A stretch of 64,000 nt of DNA from Streptomyces toxytricini (GCF_014649915.1 NZ_BMTY01000009.1:26740-90739), one strand, 5' to 3'; counted from the first letter of the stretch, positions 32,860 to 41,481 are shown. Translations and numbers: made by a program. The notes: a model not told the origin generated them from the sequence alone.

Positions 32860-33480
32860 ATGGGACACGCAGGGATGGCGGCCGCCGTCGTCCGATACCT
32901 CAGGTCCGCGGGCTCCGCCTCCGCCGCCGCCACCGCGCGCGAGCCGTCCCCGCTGCCCCGGGCCGACCTGCGGGCCGTCGGCGCGGACGAGCGCGCGCCC
33001 GTCGGGCCCGCCGAGTTCCGGGCCGTCCTCGGGCACTTCGCCAGCGGGGTGACCGTCGTGACCGCCCCCGCCGACGAGGACGGCGCTCCCGCCGGGTTCG
33101 CCTGCCAGTCCTTCGCCTCGCTCTCCCTCGACCCGCCGCTCGTCGCCTTCATGGTGGCGCGGACGTCCACGACCTGGCCGCGGATCGCCCGCGCCGGGGC
33201 GTTCTGCGTCAACGTCCTCGGCGAGCACCAGGGCGCGCTGTGCCGGCGGTTCGCGGTCAGCGGCGGCGACAAGTTCGCCGGCGTCGCGCACACGCCCGCG
33301 CCCGCGACGGGCTCGCCGCTGCTCGCCGGCGTCCCGGCCTGGATCGACTGCCGCGTCCACGCCGTGCACACCGGCGGCGACCACCTGATCGTCGTCGGCC
33401 GGGTCGAGGCGCTCGGCGCGCCCGGCGGGGACGGCCCGCTGCTGTTCCACCGGGGGCGCTTCGGCCGCTTCACCGGCTGA
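32860..33480 (+). CDS. Flavin reductase, HsaB/HpaC-like (206 aa)
   Basis: Split-barrel FMN/FAD reductase. EFRAVLGHFASGVTVVTAP opens the fold, FACQSFASLSLDPPLVAFMV binds the flavin, FCVNVLGEHQGALCRRFA follows, and DHLIVVGRVEALG closes it. These enzymes supply reduced flavin to a two-component monooxygenase; in steroid catabolism HsaB plays that part for HsaA. The oxygenase could be one of the acyl-CoA-dehydrogenase-like proteins or an enzyme outside the window. The start is ATG 32860, with an alternative ATG at 32875. The leader of about 45 residues is poorly conserved. A perfect terminator follows. Confidence 0.87.
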   Translation: MGHAGMAAAVVRYLRSAGSASAAATAREPSPLPRADLRAVGADERAPVGPAEFRAVLGHFASGVTVVTAPADEDGAPAGFACQSFASLSLDPPLVAFMVARTSTTWPRIARAGAFCVNVLGEHQGALCRRFAVSGGDKFAGVAHTPAPATGSPLLAGVPAWIDCRVHAVHTGGDHLIVVGRVEALGAPGGDGPLLFHRGRFGRFTG

Positions 33481-33488
33481 AACGCACC

Positions 33489-33516
33489 GCGCCCCGGCCC
33501 GCGCGGGCCGGGGCGC
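33489..33516. terminator. Perfect 12-bp hairpin between convergent genes
   Basis: GCGCCCCGGCCC (33489-33500), a GCGC loop, then GGGCCGGGGCGC (33505-33516). It lies between the flavin reductase stop and the alcohol dehydrogenase stop, so it can serve both strands. Confidence 0.75.
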
Positions 33517-33529
33517 CGCCACCGGGCGT

Positions 33530-34594
33530 TCAGAAGGTGAGGACGGCGCGGGCCACGCGCCCGTGCCGGGCGTCGTCCGCGGCCTTGGCGAAGTCCTCCA
33601 CGGGGTACGCCGCGCTCACCAGCTCGTCCAGGAGCAGCCGGCCCTGCCGGTAGAGGTCGGCGTAGAGGGCGATGTCGCGCTGCGGGCGGGAGGACCCGTA
33701 CCGGCAGCCCATGATCGTCTTGTCGAGGTACATCGACGACACCCGGAAGGACGCCTCCGCCGTCGCCGGCGGCACCCCGAGCAGCACGGCCTGCCCGCGC
33801 CGGTCCAGCAGGTCGACGGCCTGCCGGATCAGGCCGACGTCGCCGACGCACTCGAAGGCGTGGTCCGCGCCGGTCGGCAGGACCTCCCGTACGGCGGCCT
33901 CGGCGCCGCCGGCGGAGGCGTCGACGAAGTGGGTGGCACCGAAGAGCCTGGCCGCGGCCTCCTTCGCCGGGTTCGCGTCGACCGCGACGACGGTGCGCGC
34001 CCCGGCGAGCCGGGCGCCCTGGAGGACGTTCAGCCCGATCCCGCCGGTGCCGATGACGACGACCGTCTCGCCGTGCCCGACGCGCGCCCGGTTGAGGACG
34101 GCCCCGACCCCCGTCAGGACGCCGCACCCGATCAGGGCCGCCGAGGTCAGGGGCACGTCCTCGGGGATCCGCACCGCCTGCACGGCCCGCACCACCGTGC
34201 GCTCCGCGAAGGCGGAGTTCGACGCGAACTGGTGGATCGGCTTCCCGGCGCGGCTGAACGGCCGCCCCGGCATGCCGATCGCCTTGCGGCACATCGTCGG
34301 CCGGCCCCGGTCGCAGTCCGCGCAGGCCCCGCAGTTGGCGAGGGTGGACAGGGCGACGTGGTCCCCGGGCGCCACATGCGCCACACCGGCCCCGACGGCC
34401 TCGACGACGCCCGCGCCCTCGTGGCCCAGCACCACCGGCCGCGGGAAGGGGATCGTCCCGTCGACCACCGACAGGTCGCTGTGGCACAGCCCGGCCGCGG
34501 CCACCGCGACGAGCACCTCCCCCGGGCCGGGGTCGCGGACCTCCAGGTCGTCGACGACCCGGACCTCCCTGCCGTCGAATACGACGCCCCTCAT
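33530..34594 (-). CDS. Zinc-dependent alcohol dehydrogenase, MDR family (354 aa)
   Basis: Medium-chain dehydrogenase. Catalytic zinc ligands sit in AAGLCHSDLS (Cys about 38) and GHEGAG (His about 59); the structural-zinc loop is CGACADCDRGRPTMC; the NAD-binding glycine motif is VIGTGGIGLNVLQG. It oxidises an alcohol to an aldehyde or ketone, or the reverse, and resembles mycobacterial AdhD-type enzymes. The ATG at 34594 lies 4 bp after the acyl-CoA dehydrogenase stop. It is the third gene of the SDR, dehydrogenase, alcohol dehydrogenase operon under the palindrome at 36819. Substrate unknown. Confidence 0.9.
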   Translation of the reverse strand: MRGVVFDGREVRVVDDLEVRDPGPGEVLVAVAAAGLCHSDLSVVDGTIPFPRPVVLGHEGAGVVEAVGAGVAHVAPGDHVALSTLANCGACADCDRGRPTMCRKAIGMPGRPFSRAGKPIHQFASNSAFAERTVVRAVQAVRIPEDVPLTSAALIGCGVLTGVGAVLNRARVGHGETVVVIGTGGIGLNVLQGARLAGARTVVAVDANPAKEAAARLFGATHFVDASAGGAEAAVREVLPTGADHAFECVGDVGLIRQAVDLLDRRGQAVLLGVPPATAEASFRVSSMYLDKTIMGCRYGSSRPQRDIALYADLYRQGRLLLDELVSAAYPVEDFAKAADDARHGRVARAVLTF

Positions 34595-34598
34595 GCGT

Positions 34599-35855
34599 TC
34601 ACCGTGCCTCTCCGGGCAGGCCGAGCACCCGCTCGGCGATGATGTTCCGCTGGATCTCGTCCGAGCCGCCGTAGATGGTGTCGGCCCGGCTGAACAGGAA
34701 CAGCCGCTGGTCCTCCCCGAGCCCCTGCTCGTACGGGAGCCCGGGCGCCCACGGCACCGCCCCGGCTGCGGCCGCGGCGCCGCGGACCGCCACCGCGAGC
34801 TCCCCGAGCCGGCGGTGCCAGCCGCCCCACAGGAGCTTCGCGACGCTGGGCGCGCCGGGATCGGCGGGGGCGCGTCCGGACGGGGACGTGGAAGCCGCCA
34901 GGGTGCGCAGGGCATGCCAGCGCATCGTGCGCAGCTCCGCCCACTGCCGTACGAGCCGGTCGTGCAGGACGGGGTCGGCACCGCCGCCCGCGGCACCGCC
35001 GCCCTCCGCGGGGCCGGTGCGGGCGGTGTACGCGGCGAGGACGCGGTCGAGTTCGGCGGCGAAGCCGATCTGCTGGACCAGGGTGGACACGCCGCGCTCC
35101 AGGGCGAGGAGGCCGGTGGCGACGGCCCAGCCGTTGCCCTCCCCGCCGACGACCGCCGCGGCGACGGCCCCGTCGAACCACACCTCGTTGAACTCGGACG
35201 TCCCCGACATCTGCCGGATCGGCCGCACCTCGATGCGGCCGGGCTGGTCCATCCGCACGAGGAGGAAGGACAGGCCGCGGCGGCGCCGCGAGGCCGGGTC
35301 GGTGCGGGCCAGGACGAAGCACCAGTCGGCGTCCCGCGCGAGGGACGTCCACGTCTTCTGGCCGGTGACCCGCCACAGCCCGTCGGCGGGATCGCGGACG
35401 GCCGAGGTCCGCACCCCGGCGAGGTCGGAGCCGGCGCCGGGCTCGCTGTAGCCCTGGCACCACAGTTCCTCACCGCGGGCGATGCCGGGCAGGAAGCGGT
35501 CCTGCTGCTCACGGGTGCCGTGCGCGATCAGGGTGGGGGCGAGGAGGTTCTCGCCGATGTGGCCGACCCGGGCGGGCGCGCGGAGCGCGGCGTACTCCTC
35601 CGCCCACACGACCTGCCCGGTGGGGGAGAGCCGCTGCTGCCCGTACGCCCCGGCGGGCAGGTCCCAGCCCTGGCCGATCCAACCGGCTCGGCCCAGCTCG
35701 CGCTCCCACGCGCGGCGCGCCGCGACCTCCTCGTGCTCGCTGCCGGGCCCGCCGAGGCCGGCGGCGCGGGCGTACGGGCCCACCAGGTGCCCGGTGAGCC
35801 AGGCGCGGGCGCGGGCGCGCAGGGCGTCGTCGTCGGCGCCGAAGGCGAAGTCCAC
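34599..35855 (-). CDS. Acyl-CoA dehydrogenase, ERG type, copy 2 (418 aa)
   Basis: FAD-dependent dehydrogenase of the FadE branch: GQGWDLPAGAYGQ, ELWCQGYSEPGAGSDLAGVRTSA (FAD and substrate contacts), VTGQKTWTS, LLALERGVSTLVQQIGF with the candidate catalytic Glu, and SDEIQRNIIAERVLGLP at the end. It lacks a GFTWE motif, so it may pair with the GFTWE-type protein encoded at 20779 as an alpha2beta2 enzyme. GTG start at 35855, six bases after GGGGAGG. Second gene of the SDR operon, 14 bp after the SDR stop. A Gly/Ala-rich insert lies near residue 285. Confidence 0.89.
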   Translation of the reverse strand: MDFAFGADDDALRARARAWLTGHLVGPYARAAGLGGPGSEHEEVAARRAWERELGRAGWIGQGWDLPAGAYGQQRLSPTGQVVWAEEYAALRAPARVGHIGENLLAPTLIAHGTREQQDRFLPGIARGEELWCQGYSEPGAGSDLAGVRTSAVRDPADGLWRVTGQKTWTSLARDADWCFVLARTDPASRRRRGLSFLLVRMDQPGRIEVRPIRQMSGTSEFNEVWFDGAVAAAVVGGEGNGWAVATGLLALERGVSTLVQQIGFAAELDRVLAAYTARTGPAEGGGAAGGGADPVLHDRLVRQWAELRTMRWHALRTLAASTSPSGRAPADPGAPSVAKLLWGGWHRRLGELAVAVRGAAAAAGAVPWAPGLPYEQGLGEDQRLFLFSRADTIYGGSDEIQRNIIAERVLGLPGEAR

Positions 35856-35869
35856 GGTGAAGGCCTCCC

Positions 35870-36796
35870 CTACGGCCGGGCGTTGGGGCGTTCCTTGGCG
35901 GCCGCCGCCCTGGCCATGGCGTCGAGTTGGGCGAGCATCGGCATGGGGTCGGTGCCGACGGTGCCGGGCAGGAAGTCGGCGATGCGCTGCGGGGTCCACG
36001 GGCCGTCGGCGTAGCCGGCGCGCAGTTCGCGGGGCTGCGCCCAGACGGCGATCTTGGGGCCGGCGACGGTGTAGACCTGGCCGGTGATGCGCTCCCCTCC
36101 GGCGGCGACGGCCTTGTCGCTGAGGAGGTAGGTGACGAGCGCGGCGACGTCCTCGGGCTCGCCGATCTCCTTGAGCTCCATGGGGACGTTCGCGGACATG
36201 CGGGTGCGGGCGACCGGGGCGACGGCGTTGGCGGTGATGCCGTACTTGTGCAGGCCGAGCGCGGCGGAGCGGACGAGGGAGATGACGCCCCCCTTGGCGG
36301 CGCTGTAGTTGGCCTGGGCGACGGAGCCCTGGTGGTTGCCGCTGGTGAAGCCGATGAGGGTGCCCGAGCCCTGCCGGCGCATGACGGCGGAGGCGGCGCG
36401 GAAGACGGTGAAGGTGCCCTTGAGGTGGGTGGCGATGACGGGGTCCCACTCCTCCTCGGACATGTTGAACAGCATCCGCTCGCGGAGGATCCCGGCGACG
36501 CAGACGGCGCCGTCGATGCGGCCGTAGCGTGCGAGGGCGGTGTCGACGAGGCGGCTGCCGCCGTCCATGGTGGAGATGTCGTCGGTGACGGCGACGGCCT
36601 CACCGCCCGCGGCCTGGATCTCCTTCACGACCGCTTCGGCGACCTCGCCGGTCGGGTCGCCGCCGGCGATGCCGACGCCGTGGTCGCCCACGACGACCTT
36701 GGCGCCCTCGGCGGCCGCGGAGAGGGCGACGGCGCGGCCGATGCCGCGCCCGGCGCCGGTGACGGCCACGACCTTGCCTGCCAAGAAGTTCCCCAC
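35870..36796 (-). CDS. Short-chain dehydrogenase/reductase (308 aa)
   Basis: NAD(P)-dependent SDR with TGAGRGIG at residues about 12-19, the DDISTMDGG cofactor-discriminating region, a VAGI segment, the catalytic YSAAK (Tyr about 170) and the following PVARTRMS. A C-terminal extension of about 50 residues (KIAVWAQPRELRAGY through the end) resembles the hydroxyacyl-CoA dehydrogenases of peroxisomal MFE type. A beta-hydroxyacyl-CoA or ring-alcohol oxidation step fits the context. The ATG at 36796 is preceded by AAGGGG; the palindrome at 36819 lies 23 bp upstream. First gene of a three-gene operon. Confidence 0.9.
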   Translation of the reverse strand: MGNFLAGKVVAVTGAGRGIGRAVALSAAAEGAKVVVGDHGVGIAGGDPTGEVAEAVVKEIQAAGGEAVAVTDDISTMDGGSRLVDTALARYGRIDGAVCVAGILRERMLFNMSEEEWDPVIATHLKGTFTVFRAASAVMRRQGSGTLIGFTSGNHQGSVAQANYSAAKGGVISLVRSAALGLHKYGITANAVAPVARTRMSANVPMELKEIGEPEDVAALVTYLLSDKAVAAGGERITGQVYTVAGPKIAVWAQPRELRAGYADGPWTPQRIADFLPGTVGTDPMPMLAQLDAMARAAAAKERPNARP

Positions 36797-36818
36797 GCCG
36801 GACCCCTTCCCGCGGTTT

Positions 36819-36833
36819 CTGACGGACCGTTAG
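36819..36833. promoter_or_regulatory. Operator-like palindrome CTGACGGACCGTTAG
   Basis: One mismatch in the right half (CGTTAG). It lies between the SDR operon (start 23 bp away, minus) and the cyclase gene (start 62 bp away, plus), and could regulate both. Confidence 0.72.
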
Positions 36834-36894
36834 ATTTTATGGGCAGCCGGACACGGGTGCACAAGCCCCCGTGGCCCCCCGTCGCGAGGAGCTG

Positions 36895-37830
36895 ATGAGG
36901 ACCATGGCCCTGCCCGCCGAGTTCCACGAGATCGCCAAGCGCGTCAACAACTGGGGCCGTTGGGGCGCCGAGGACGAGAGGGGCACCCTGAACCTGATCA
37001 CGGACGGGGTCGTCCGGGCGGCGGCCGCCGAGGTCCGCACGGGCCGGCGCATCCCGCTCGCCCTCCCGCTGAAGGAGGACGGCGTCCAGGCGGGCCTGAT
37101 CCCCGGCCGGATCAACCCGCTGCACACGATGGTCCAGATCAACCAGGAGCTCTTCGGGCCCGGCGGCGTGGCGTGCAGCGACGACACCGTGGCGATGGGC
37201 CTCCAGGCCGGCACCCACTGGGACGCCCTCACCCACGTCTCCCACTCCGGCCGCATCTACAACGGCCGCCCCGCCGCCACCATCACCGCCCACGGCCGCG
37301 CGCGGTTCAGCGGCATCGACAAGGCCGGCCCGATCGTCTCCCGCGGCATCCTGCTGGACGTGGCCCGCGCCAAGGGCGTGGACCGCCTGCCGGGCGGGCA
37401 CGCGGTGACCCCGGAGGACCTCGCGGAGGCGGAGGCGCTCACCGGCACCGAAGTCCGCCCGGGCGACATCGTCCTCGTCCGCACCGGACAGATCGCCCTC
37501 TGCCTGGCCGGCGACCGCCACGGCTACGCCTTCCCGTCCCCGGGCCTGTCGATCCGCACCCCGGAGTGGTTCCACGCCCGGGACGTGGCGGCCGTCGCCG
37601 ACGACACCCTGACCTTCGAGGTCTTCCCCCCGGAGATCGACGGCCTCTGGCTCCCGGTCCACGCCCTGCACCTGGTGGAGATGGGCATGCACCAGGGCCA
37701 GAACTGGAACCTGGAGGAGCTGTCCACAGCCTGTGCAGAAGCGCGCCGGTACGCCTTCCTCCTCACCGCGGTCCCCGAGCCGTTCGTGGGCGCGGTGGGC
37801 TCCCCGGTCGCCCCGGTCGCGATCCTGTGA
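36895..37830 (+). CDS. Cyclase-family metal-dependent hydrolase (311 aa)
   Basis: Kynurenine-formamidase-like (PF04199) protein. The metal site is GTHWDALTHVSH (about residues 106-117), matching the HxGTHxDxxxH pattern with Gln-Ala in front (LQAGTHWD). RGTLNLIT near the start and DIVLVRTG, SPGLSIRTPEWFHARDVA further on are family traits. Members hydrolyse amides, esters or cyclic dicarbonyls; bacterial homologues open rings. The ATG at 36895 follows GAGGAG; ATG 36904 is an alternative, and ATG 36871 is less likely. Divergent from the SDR operon with a shared palindrome. Confidence 0.85.
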   Translation: MRTMALPAEFHEIAKRVNNWGRWGAEDERGTLNLITDGVVRAAAAEVRTGRRIPLALPLKEDGVQAGLIPGRINPLHTMVQINQELFGPGGVACSDDTVAMGLQAGTHWDALTHVSHSGRIYNGRPAATITAHGRARFSGIDKAGPIVSRGILLDVARAKGVDRLPGGHAVTPEDLAEAEALTGTEVRPGDIVLVRTGQIALCLAGDRHGYAFPSPGLSIRTPEWFHARDVAAVADDTLTFEVFPPEIDGLWLPVHALHLVEMGMHQGQNWNLEELSTACAEARRYAFLLTAVPEPFVGAVGSPVAPVAIL

Positions 37831-38057
37831 CCGGCGGCCGGCCCGCCCCGCTGCGGCCGACCTGCAAGCCGGTGAACCGGCGGCCGTGACACGGCAGCCT
37901 CGTACTGCCCGCAGAGAAGGGACGCACCGTCCCCAACCCCCGTGACCAGAGACCCGTGCGGTACACAGCCTTGGCCCCGGTTCGCGCCAAGTCCCTCCTC
38001 AAGGACGGCCATCCCGCCATCCGAGCCGGAGAACGCCGCCTCCTCCGCCAGGGAGCG

Positions 38058-38444
38058 TCAACTCGCCTTGGGTGCCAGCTTTGCGATCTGCTGGTAGGAG
38101 ACGTGCAGCATGGCACCCGCATCCCTCACGGTGACCGTCTTGGTGAGTTCGACCGCGGCTGCGACCAAGGCCTTGCGCGCCCTCGCCGCGGCCTGCTCCG
38201 CCTCCTCCCTGGCCCTCTCCGCTTCAACGATCAAGGCGGCCATGGTCGGGTCGGCCGGGCGCATCGCAAGCTCAAACGAGTCCTCGTCGACGTCGAGCAG
38301 CAAGGCCACGGCTTCTCTGGCCATGCGCTCGGCCTCCGCCCACGTGCGGCCCTGGGTGGCGCCGCCGTATCCCTTCGGCAGGTTGTCGAAGGAAACGGAC
38401 CACCACTTTCCGTCATGACGCGCGGTCGCGCGGTACTCGGTCAT
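38058..38444 (-). CDS. HicB-like antitoxin (128 aa)
   Basis: The N-terminal 60 residues (YRATARHDGKWWSVSFDNLP, GYGGATQGRTWAEAERMAREAVALLLDV) have the HicB ferredoxin-like fold that binds HicA. The rest is a long Ala/Glu helix and a short C-terminal helix-turn-helix-like segment (TVRDAGAMLHVSYQQIAKLAP) suited to DNA binding. The ATG at 38444 follows AGGAAAGGAG. The matching toxin gene upstream is only a C-terminal remnant, so this is an orphaned antitoxin. Its transcription is opposite to the sensor kinase gene. The role may now be regulation only. Confidence 0.82.
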   Translation of the reverse strand: MTEYRATARHDGKWWSVSFDNLPKGYGGATQGRTWAEAERMAREAVALLLDVDEDSFELAMRPADPTMAALIVEAERAREEAEQAAARARKALVAAAVELTKTVTVRDAGAMLHVSYQQIAKLAPKAS

Positions 38445-38525
38445 TCCTCTCCTTTCCTGACCGCCCCTGGGGTGGGAAGGCGGGGTCCTCGGAACCGGTG
38501 CGGTCGAGACCCCACCGGTCATCGA

Positions 38526-38671
38526 TCACACCCCTTCCGCCGCCCGAATAATGGATCGAGCGGTCCCTTCAGCGATCTCATTGTGCCGCGGGACGACCAG
38601 GCGAGTGCCCTTGAGGTCGTAGACCTCGGGGATGCAGCCCGTGGGCCGACGCCCTTGCAGCAGGCGGTCGT
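38526..38671 (-). pseudogene. Remnant of hicA toxin (C-terminal part only)
   Basis: Read on the minus strand, the frame ending at the TGA at 38526 gives GTRLVVPRHNEIAEGTARSI, then IRAAEGV. This is the conserved HicA ending, with the VPRH motif and GTxRSI helix. Upstream of about 38630 it no longer matches the family, and the glycine-rich HicA start is absent; that region is now the promoter and start of the plus-strand sensor kinase gene (38684). hicA normally precedes and overlaps or abuts hicB, as here. So the toxin has been truncated, presumably by deletion, while the antitoxin stayed intact. Too short to stand out as an ordinary open reading frame. Confidence 0.65.
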
Positions 38672-38683
38672 TAGGGTCGGGGC

Positions 38684-39895
38684 ATGGAGACCTCATCGGC
38701 AGGCGGCGGGGGACGGGCCGCGCGGCCGGCGTGGCGGACCGCCGTCCTGTGGGGCGGCGCCGGGATCGCCACGCTCGTCCTGCTCAACCTCGTGCTGCGC
38801 GTGCCCCTCGGGATCGGCGACCGGATCGCCGATCCCGCCGTGATGCTCGCCACCGGCTCCGTGCTCGGGGGGACGCTGCTGGTGCGGCGGGCGCCGGTCG
38901 CGACGCTGGTGCTGATGCTCGGCTCCGCCGTCGCCGTCGTGTTCCTCTACGACAATCCCGGCGTCGCCTCCGCTCCCGTGCTGGCCGCCGCCGGGGCGCT
39001 CGGGCGGGTCGCCGTGGAGCGGTCGCGACGGGTCGCCTTCACCGCCGTCGGGGCCACCGTTCTCGTCCTGATCCTGCTCCAGCTCGTGCGGCCCGTCGAG
39101 GCCGGCCCGGCGGTCGTGCTCGTCCAGGGGCAGTTGCCCGTCGTCGTGCTCGCCTGGCTGATCGGGGACTCCGTCCGCCGCAGCCGCCAGGCCGCCGCGC
39201 AGGCGCACGCCGCCGCCACCGAGCAGGCCCTCACCGACGAACGGCTGCGCATAGCCCGCGAACTGCACGACATGGTCGCCCACAGCATCGGCATCATCGC
39301 CATCCAGGCCGGCGTCGGCAGCCGCGTCATCGACGCGCGGCCCGACCAGGCCCGCGACGCCCTCCAGGCCATCGAGGCGACCAGCCGCGACACCCTGGCG
39401 AGCCTGCGCCGCACCCTCGTCGCGCTGCGCCGCGGCGGGCCCGCCCCCCTCGCACCGACGCCCGGCCTCGACGGGCTGGAGCGGCTCGCCGCCGCCACCG
39501 CCGGCGACACCGGACTCCGTATCGACGTGGCCGTGTCGGGGCGTCGGCGGCCGCTGCCGCAGGACGTCGAGCTCGCCGCCTACCGCATCGTCCAGGAGGC
39601 GCTCACCAACACCGTCCGGCACGCCCGCGCCCGCCACTGCCGTGTCGACGTCGCATACGAGGACGGGGCGCTCGCCATCGGCATCACCGACGACGGCCGC
39701 AGCAGCCCCGCGCAGGACGGCGGCAGCGGCTTCGGCATCACCGGCATGCACGAGCGCGCCGCCCTCCTCGGCGGCAGTCTCGACGCCGGCCCGCTGCCCG
39801 CCGGCGGGTTCCGGGTCGCCGCCGTGCTCCCGCTGCCCGCCACCACCGCCACTGCCACCGCTCGCACCGCTCCCGCCGCCGAGGAGGCCCGATGA
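38684..39895 (+). CDS. NarL-type sensor histidine kinase (403 aa)
   Basis: Four to five hydrophobic segments in the first 170 residues form the membrane sensor part with no large extracellular domain. HisKA_3 motif: ARELHDMVAHSIGIIAIQAG with the phosphorylated His near residue 195. The HATPase domain has IVQEALTNTVRHARA (N box) and ITDDGRSS, GSGFGITGMHERAALLGG (G boxes). The C-terminus is Thr/Ala-rich. The stop overlaps the response regulator start (ATGA), so the two form an operon. The signal is unknown; similar pairs control envelope stress or transporters. Confidence 0.93.
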   Translation: METSSAGGGGRAARPAWRTAVLWGGAGIATLVLLNLVLRVPLGIGDRIADPAVMLATGSVLGGTLLVRRAPVATLVLMLGSAVAVVFLYDNPGVASAPVLAAAGALGRVAVERSRRVAFTAVGATVLVLILLQLVRPVEAGPAVVLVQGQLPVVVLAWLIGDSVRRSRQAAAQAHAAATEQALTDERLRIARELHDMVAHSIGIIAIQAGVGSRVIDARPDQARDALQAIEATSRDTLASLRRTLVALRRGGPAPLAPTPGLDGLERLAAATAGDTGLRIDVAVSGRRRPLPQDVELAAYRIVQEALTNTVRHARARHCRVDVAYEDGALAIGITDDGRSSPAQDGGSGFGITGMHERAALLGGSLDAGPLPAGGFRVAAVLPLPATTATATARTAPAAEEAR

Positions 39896-40551
39896 GCTCC
39901 GGCACCGTCCGCGTCCTGCTCGCCGACGACCAGCCGCTCGTCCGGTCCGGGCTGCGGGTCCTCATGGCCGGGACCGCCGACCTGGAGGTCGTCGGCGAGG
40001 CCGCCGACGGCGCGGAGGCAGTCCGGCTCGCCGCCGATCTCGCCCCCGACGTCGTCGTCATGGACATCCGCATGCCGCAGATGGACGGCATCGAGGCCAC
40101 CCGCCGCATCACCGCCGGCCCCGGCGCCACCCGCGTCCTCATCCTGACCACGTTCGACGAGGACGACCACGTGCACGGCGCGCTGCGCGCCGGCGCGAGC
40201 GGGTTCGCGGTGAAGGACATGGCGCTGGACGACCTGCTGGCCGCCGTACGGGTCGTCGCGGCGGGCGACGCGCTGCTCGCACCCGGCGTGACGCGCCGCC
40301 TGATCGCGGACTTCGTCGCCGGACCGGCCCCGGCGGCCGCGCGCGTGGCCGAGGTCACCGAGCGGGAGCAGGAAGTCCTGACGCTGGTCGGCCGCGGGCT
40401 GTCGAACGCGGAGATCGCGCAGGAGCTGTTCATCTCGGTGGCGACGGCGAAGTCGCACGTCGCGCGGCTGCTGACGAAGCTCGGGGCGCGCGACCGGGTA
40501 CAGCTGGTGATCGAGGCCTACGACCGGGGGCTGGTCGCGCCGCCCCGGTGA
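39892..40551 (+). CDS. LuxR/NarL-family response regulator (219 aa)
   Basis: Receiver domain: VLLADDQPLVRSGL, phospho-acceptor Asp in VVVMDIRMPQMDG (about 58), the Thr of LILTTFDED and the Lys of FAVKDM. The C-terminal LuxR helix-turn-helix is TEREQEVLTLVGRGLSNAEI and onward to VATAKSHVARLLTKLGARDR. Coupled by ATGA overlap to its kinase. Targets are usually adjacent transporters, but none adjoins here; the downstream neighbour is convergent. Confidence 0.94.
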   Translation: MSSGTVRVLLADDQPLVRSGLRVLMAGTADLEVVGEAADGAEAVRLAADLAPDVVVMDIRMPQMDGIEATRRITAGPGATRVLILTTFDEDDHVHGALRAGASGFAVKDMALDDLLAAVRVVAAGDALLAPGVTRRLIADFVAGPAPAAARVAEVTEREQEVLTLVGRGLSNAEIAQELFISVATAKSHVARLLTKLGARDRVQLVIEAYDRGLVAPPR

Positions 40552-40710
40552 CGGCGCCCGGTGACGGCGGCGCGGCCCCGGGCATACGGCGGCGAGCAGC
40601 CGCGCACGCCCCGAACTCGGCGCGGCAGCCGCCACCCCGCGACCCGCACTCGTCAAGGCTGTCCTTGGCGTCCCCTCGCGACGAATCGCTCAGGACCAGG
40701 GTGATCAATG

Positions 40711-40727
40711 GTTGACGAACCGTCAAC
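40711..40727. promoter_or_regulatory. Perfect 17-bp palindrome GTTGACGAACCGTCAAC in a convergent gap
   Basis: It contains the regulon core TGACGnnnCGTCA but with T/A rather than C/G at the outer positions. It sits between two convergent stops (40551 and 40734), where no promoter is expected. It might be a stray regulator site, a short hairpin, or a promoter for an unseen RNA. The gap shows no gene. Confidence 0.45.
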
Positions 40728-40733
40728 ACCTCG

Positions 40734-41210
40734 TTAGAGGTACACGCGCGGTTCCCGGATCGACCCGAAGGGTTCCCGGGACCGCTCCGGGCGGGCGTCC
40801 GGCGCGCCGTCGGCCGCTCCGGCGGCGGCACGGTCGACCTCGCACCAGATCCGCTTCCCGGCGCCCTCCCGCTGCCAGCCCCAGCGGTCGGCCAGCCCGT
40901 CGACGAGCTCCAGCCCGCGGCCCCCGGTGTCGCCGGTGCCGGCCTGCCGCCGGGACGGGGCCCGGCAGCTCGCGTCGGCGACCTCGACGCGCACCGCCGG
41001 CTCACCGAGCAGCATGCGCAGGACGGCCGGGCAGCCGGTGTGCACGACGGCGTTGGTGACCAGCTCGGAGATCAGCAGGATCAGCGTCTCCGCGAGCGGC
41101 TCGTCCTCCCCTATCCCGCATCCCGCGAGCCGGGAACGGGCCCATCGTCGGGCCCGGCCGACCTCGGCCGGGTCCGGTCCTACCTCCAGCTGCACCTGAA
41201 GCACCTGCAC
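40734..41210 (-). CDS. ATP-binding anti-sigma-like HATPase protein (158 aa)
   Basis: Single HATPase_c domain of the RsbW/SpoIIAB-like type so frequent in Streptomyces: a helical start (PAEVGRARRWARSRLAGCG), ILLISELVTNAVVHTGCPAVLRM (N box), VEVADASCRAPSRRQ, and the TGGRGLELVDGLADRWGW glycine box. There is no partner sigma factor or anti-anti-sigma gene beside it. The GTG at 41210 is the first possible start; the ribosome site is weak. The tail after residue 128 is disordered. It may act on a distant sigma factor. Confidence 0.88.
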   Translation of the reverse strand: MQVLQVQLEVGPDPAEVGRARRWARSRLAGCGIGEDEPLAETLILLISELVTNAVVHTGCPAVLRMLLGEPAVRVEVADASCRAPSRRQAGTGDTGGRGLELVDGLADRWGWQREGAGKRIWCEVDRAAAGAADGAPDARPERSREPFGSIREPRVYL

Positions 41211-41352
41211 CGCTCACACCATCCGAACCGGCGGACACTTCGCCTCGCGACAGGACGGGATCACCGTCTGTGATCCCCTTGTCGAGCAGCATGGTTGACA
41301 TACAGTCACCACAACAAGCGCTTCGGGCATATTCCAGCGCGAAGGAGTAGGC

Positions 41353-41481
41353 ATGGTGCATACTGTGCGACGCTCACGCCGCGCTACCGCTCGCATTCCC
41401 GGGAGCGTACCGGAGCAGTACCCGCGGGCCGGGCCGTCCAGGCCCCCTCGTAGGACACAAACCGATATCAACTCTCCGTAA
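41353..41481 (+). CDS. Possible small basic peptide (42 aa)
   Basis: An ATG at 41353 preceded by GAAGGAG at 6 bp opens a frame starting MVHTVRRSRRATARIPG and ending at TAA 41481. It is Arg-rich and has no recognised family; third-position G/C is lower than in neighbouring genes. The whole gap 41211-41535 otherwise shows only TTGACA at 41294, which could be a promoter for this or, by its mirror, for the ATPase gene. The ribosome site is the main support. Confidence 0.25.
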   Translation: MVHTVRRSRRATARIPGSVPEQYPRAGPSRPPRRTQTDINSP

